DNA of 64,000 nucleotides. Source: Manihot esculenta. Lineage: Eukaryota > Streptophyta > Magnoliopsida > Malpighiales > Euphorbiaceae. The position numbers and the translations under genes were made by a program. This document shows, piece after piece, positions 60,396 through 64,000 of this stretch. Numbering within the stretch: the first letter of the stretch is position 1; every line of letters starts with the position of its first letter. Location: positions 32,000,520 through 32,064,519 of the forward strand of contig NC_035170.2 of the NCBI RefSeq assembly GCF_001659605.2, read 5' to 3'. The notes beneath the pieces are model-generated. The model was not told the DNA's origin. It was given only the letters and a program-made list of their open reading frames with translations, and made no database searches.

Positions 60396-61365
60396 TGTAA
60401 CATCCTCTGGGTCCACACCAGTGAATATTGTCCGCTTCGGGTCAAGGGATTGAAACCCTTTCTTCCCTCACGGGTTTGTTTTTGGGTCAAGGGATTGGTT
60501 ACACTTTCTTCCCAAAATGCGTCCACTGGGGTCTCTTAGGGCTTGCCCTTATAAGGCTTCCCCCCTCCTTACCTCTTTCCGATGTGGCATACTTTTAATC
60601 CACCAATATGGGGCTTCTGTTTGGACCCAAGTAACCGAGGACCCCAGCAGTGAGTCAGCTGCTTCAGTTCATTGTTAGAGTTAGCCTGAGGTGAGTAGAA
60701 TAAACCTTATGTTTTAAATAAATGCAAGTTTTAGCATGAATCATGTATCATGAATGCCATGTGATATAATAGGTTGTTGTATTAGAATCCACGAATATGT
60801 TGCATTGCATTCTTTGTTGTGGATGTGGGTGAATGCTGTATGATCTAATTAGTCCCTGAGGAAAGACTAGGACCCCATTCTATGGCCTGGCACGGTATGG
60901 TACGCGAAGACCAGGTGCCCAGATGAGGCCCTGGGGCAATGGTAAGTAATGTTATGATATGACAGGAAGACCAGGACCCCATTCTATGGCCTGGCACGGA
61001 TATGATGCTGGGACTATTTGATGACAGGTTCACCCTTGATGTGATTTGTCTGTGATATGATGCATTACATGATAGCATATATTTTAAATGTTTTATTATT
61101 CTGCTCACTGGGCTCTAGTGGCTCACCGCTTTCCCTATATCCCCCAGGGTTGCAGGTACGGGCTAGATCAGGAAATCCAGAAGAGTAAAGTCAGGTGATT
61201 TGTAATAGTTAGATGTGGACATGATGATTTGTAAAATGAAGGTTATGATCATGTATGGGATTTGACAGGTATTCAGGATGTATGTTAGGCTGGCTACGGG
61301 TCCCGGCGACCTTATGTCGATCTGGATCCTAGCGCCGGTAGCGGTTCGGTTTCTGGGTCGTTACA
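60396..61365 (+). repeat. Chimeric solo LTR, TSD TGTCC
   Basis: 970 bp, from TGTAACATCC to GTCGTTACA, flanked by TGTCC (60391-60395 and 61366-61370). From about 60640 on it matches the Tekay-like LTRs: donor GAG then GTGAGT near 60693, the block ACCCCATTCTATGGCCTGGC near 60870 and 60977, and the common terminus. The first ~240 bp have no counterpart in the other LTRs; they carry two GGGTCAAGGGATTG blocks and a TATA-like TTATAAGG at 60549. I infer that U3 and the first leader exon were exchanged. Confidence 0.85.
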
Positions 61366-62010
61366 TGTCCGATTTCGGCATAACCGGTTCCATCGCAAAA
61401 ACTGCCAAGTCTATCACCCATGGTACCCCTGATCCCCGATATCGGCATAACCACTTACATCGTAAAAATTGTCAAGTCTATCACCCATGCTACCATCGGT
61501 GCCCGATTTTAGAAGAACTGCTTCCATTGCAAAAAGTGTCAAGTCTATCACCTTGCTACAATTGGTGCCCGATTTTGGCATAACAGCTTCCGTCATAAAA
61601 AGTGTCCAGTCTATCACCTATGCTACCACCGGTACCCGATTTGGATAGAACTACTTTTGTCATAAAAAGTGCTAAGTCTATCACCCATGCTACAACCGGT
61701 GTCCGATTTCGGCATAACAGTTTTCGTCGCAAAAACTGCTAAGTCTATCACTCATGTTATAACCGGTGCCTGATTTCAGCATAATAGCTTCCGTCATAGA
61801 AACTGCTAAGTCTATCACCCCTGTTACCACCGGTGCCCAATTTCAGCATAGCAGCCTCCATCGCAAAAACTGCTAAGTCTATCACCCATGTTACAACTGG
61901 TGTCCGATTTCGGCGTAACAGCTTCCATCGCAAAAACTACCAAGTCTATCACCTATGTTACAACCCGTGCCCTATTTCGACATAAGAGGTTCCGTCGCAA
62001 AAACTGCCAA
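61366..62010. repeat. ~67-bp satellite, right part
   Basis: Ten further units with anchors at 61371, 61438, 61505, 61571, 61638, 61704, 61772, 61839, 61905 and 61973 (spacing 66-68 bp). About 14 units in all including the left part. Confidence 0.92.
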
Positions 62011-62600
62011 CACTACAACATATTACATCTCTAGTTACGATACGTAGCTACAAAAAAAATTATTGTGGCTAATATATTTATTTTATTACGGCTAAAAACC
62101 TATTGTGGCTAATTTAAACTATTTAGTAATAAAAATGCAATAATTATAACTAATATGTATTTTTTATTTTATTTTATATATAATGTAACTATTTGTTGAC
62201 TATTTGCCACAATTAATTTTAGCTACAAAGTAATATCATAGCTAATAGATATAATAGCTATAAATTTATTTTTTTTGTAACAATTACTACCATTGTAGTC
62301 ACAACACATTAATATTATAGGTAATAATTTTAATAGCCACAAAGCTAATATGATTGTAGTAATAATTATTTTATTAGCTACAGTTTATTAGTCATTACAA
62401 AAAATTTGTGGCAGAAACATAAAAATATTAGTAATGTAATTATGTTTGTCATAACTATTACTAAATCATTAGCCACAACATCGTAGCTGAATGAATTGTA
62501 TGAGTACTATGATATTTTAGTTATAATTATCAAAGAGTCATGGAATTAGCTATCAAATTAGCCACAATTATATAATTTCGATAGAATACTATAACTAAGA
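62011..62600 (+). mobile_element. Possible CACTA-type transposon end
   Basis: Begins CACTACAACA straight after a satellite unit. It is followed by AT-rich DNA with many copies of TTGTGGCTAA or its complement TTAGCCACAA, like the subterminal repeats of CACTA elements. No matching TTGTAGTG right end or target duplication was found, and there is no coding sequence. It may be a truncated non-autonomous copy. Confidence 0.4.
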
Positions 62601-62604
62601 AAAT

Positions 62605-62750
62605 AATTTGGAGAGGGTTCAGGGTTCAGGGTTCAGGGTTCAGGGTTCAGGGTTCAGGGTTTAGGGTTCAGGGTTAAGGGTTAAGGGTTCAGGGTTCAGG
62701 GTTCAGGGTTCAGGGTTCAGGGGTTCAGGGTTCAGGGTTCAGGGTTCAGG
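62605..62750 (+). repeat. Degenerate telomere-like repeat block
   Basis: Mostly TTCAGGG units with one TTTAGGG, two TTAAGGG and one unit with an extra G. It is the only place where the canonical plant telomere unit TTTAGGG appears next to the variant. Confidence 0.93.
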
Positions 62751-63026
62751 GAATGGAACAATTGGTACTCACTCTCACCAGACTATTCCCTTAAAGTGGG
62801 AGGTTAAGGGTTCGAGCAGTGGGGGAGGCGACCTAATTTCCTAAGGGAAATTTGGGCCAAATCCACTTGGGGAAGGATGCGTTTGACGAGAACCCAAGGG
62901 GACAAATCCTGCCTGGAACCCGTGAGGGTGAAGGGATGTTAAGAGCTGCTCACAGTGGCTGGGCCCAGAGGAAGGTCACGGGCTGTGAGCGGTAACAGGG
63001 CCGGTCGTACGGGGCCGGGCTGTTAC
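62751..63026. other. 276-bp insert inside the TTCAGGG array
   Basis: Unique sequence from AATGGAACAATTGG to GGGCTGTTACAG. It contains GGTTCGAGC (about 62810), similar to a pol III B box, and ends like some plant LTRs (GCTGTTACA). CAGGG on both sides may be a target duplication but is also part of the repeat, so it is uninformative. Confidence 0.6.
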
Positions 63027-64000
63027 AGGGTTCAGGGTTCAGGGTTCAGGGTTCAGGGTTCAGGGTTCAGGGTTCAGGGTTCAGGGTTCAGGGTTCAGGG
63101 TTCAGGGTTCAGGGTTCAGGGTTCAGGGTTCAGGGTTCAGGGTTCAGGGTTCAGGGTTCAGGGTTCAGGGTTCAGGGTTCAGGGTTCAGGGTTCAGGGTT
63201 CAGGGTTCAGGGTTCAGGGTTCAGGGTTCAGGGTTCAGGGTTCAGGGTTCAGGGTTCAGGGTTCAGGGTTCAGGGTTCAGGGTTCAGGGTTCAGGGTTCA
63301 GGGTTCAGGGTTCAGGGTTCAGGGTTCAGGGTTCAGGGTTCAGGGTTCAGGGTTCAGGGTTCAGGGTTCAGGGTTCAGGGTTCAGGGTTCAGGGTTCAGG
63401 GTTCAGGGTTCAGGGTTCAGGGTTCAGGGTTCAGGGTTCAGGGTTCAGGGTTCAGGGTTCAGGGTTCAGGGTTCAGGGTTCAGGGTTCAGGGTTCAGGGT
63501 TCAGGGTTCAGGGTTCAGGGTTCAGGGTTCAGGGTTCAGGGTTCAGGGTTCAGGGTTCAGGGTTCAGGGTTCAGGGTTCAGGGTTCAGGGTTCAGGGTTC
63601 AGGGTTCAGGGTTCAGGGTTCAGGGTTCAGGGTTCAGGGTTCAGGGTTCAGGGTTCAGGGTTCAGGGTTCAGGGTTCAGGGTTCAGGGTTCAGGGTTCAG
63701 GGTTCAGGGTTCAGGGTTCAGGGTTCAGGGTTCAGGGTTCAGGGTTCAGGGTTCAGGGTTCAGGGTTCAGGGTTCAGGGTTCAGGGTTCAGGGTTCAGGG
63801 TTCAGGGTTCAGGGTTCAGGGTTCAGGGTTCAGGGTTCAGGGTTCAGGGTTCAGGGTTCAGGGTTCAGGGTTCAGGGTTCAGGGTTCAGGGTTCAGGGTT
63901 CAGGGTTCAGGGTTCAGGGTTCAGGGTTCAGGGTTCAGGGTTCAGGGTTCAGGGTTCAGGGTTCAGGGTTCAGGGTTCAGGGTTCAGGGTTCAGGGTTCA
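63027..64000 (+). repeat. Homogeneous (TTCAGGG)n array
   Basis: About 139 consecutive TTCAGGG units with no deviation that I could see, continuing past the right edge. The plant telomere unit is TTTAGGG; here the third base is C throughout. Confidence 0.97.

Overview
The window is eudicot plant nuclear DNA. The evidence is spliced plant genes (HEXO2-type beta-hexosaminidase, a neprosin-family protein, an ASHR2-type SET protein), plant Ty3 chromoviruses with the initiator-tRNA-Met primer site, L1, MULE and Copia remnants, and a telomere-like 7-bp repeat. I cannot fix the species. Most of the sequence is nested transposable elements; three host genes stand in low-copy, AT-rich spacers.

Layout. 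1-14481: a Tekay/Del-like chromovirus (167-9707) with an open gag-pol and nearly identical 2169-bp LTRs. It is followed by a second, truncated copy of its own leader and gag start, and both sit inside a broken antisense relative. 14482-14993: antisense gag scrap of a different Ty3 lineage. 15940-16590: two microsatellites. 16806-18920: two-exon HEXO2-like gene. 20999-40138: one large old Ty3-type element with 5-bp target duplication AAGTG. It carries a PARN-like host-gene fragment, a ~116-bp tandem repeat and two younger Tekay-like insertions nested one in the other; the innermost has an intact 1662-codon gag-pol. 41320-43748 (minus): seven-exon neprosin-family gene. 45550-47480: antisense Copia remnants. 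47861-53200 (minus): decayed L1-type LINE with a solo Tekay LTR (TSD AGAGA) in its endonuclease region. 54362-54821: SINE/MITE-like sequence and a short tandem duplication. 55414-56601 (minus): intronless ASHR2-like gene. 57712-60138: broken MULE transposase. 60139-62010: ~67-bp satellite interrupted by a chimeric solo LTR (TSD TGTCC). 62011-62600: possible CACTA end. 62605-64000: TTCAGGG array, uniform to the window edge.

The most notable inference is that the Tekay-like LTR family appears to carry a conserved two-intron 5' leader: two splice donors and one acceptor inside the LTR, and a T-rich acceptor just before the gag ATG. The primer-binding site falls inside the second intron, so spliced RNA could serve as gag-pol messenger and unspliced RNA as the reverse-transcribable genome. 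Other leads are the homogeneous TTCAGGG array, the captured PARN-like fragment, an apparent U3 swap in one solo LTR, and a resolvable insertion/deletion history in the 19-kb nest.
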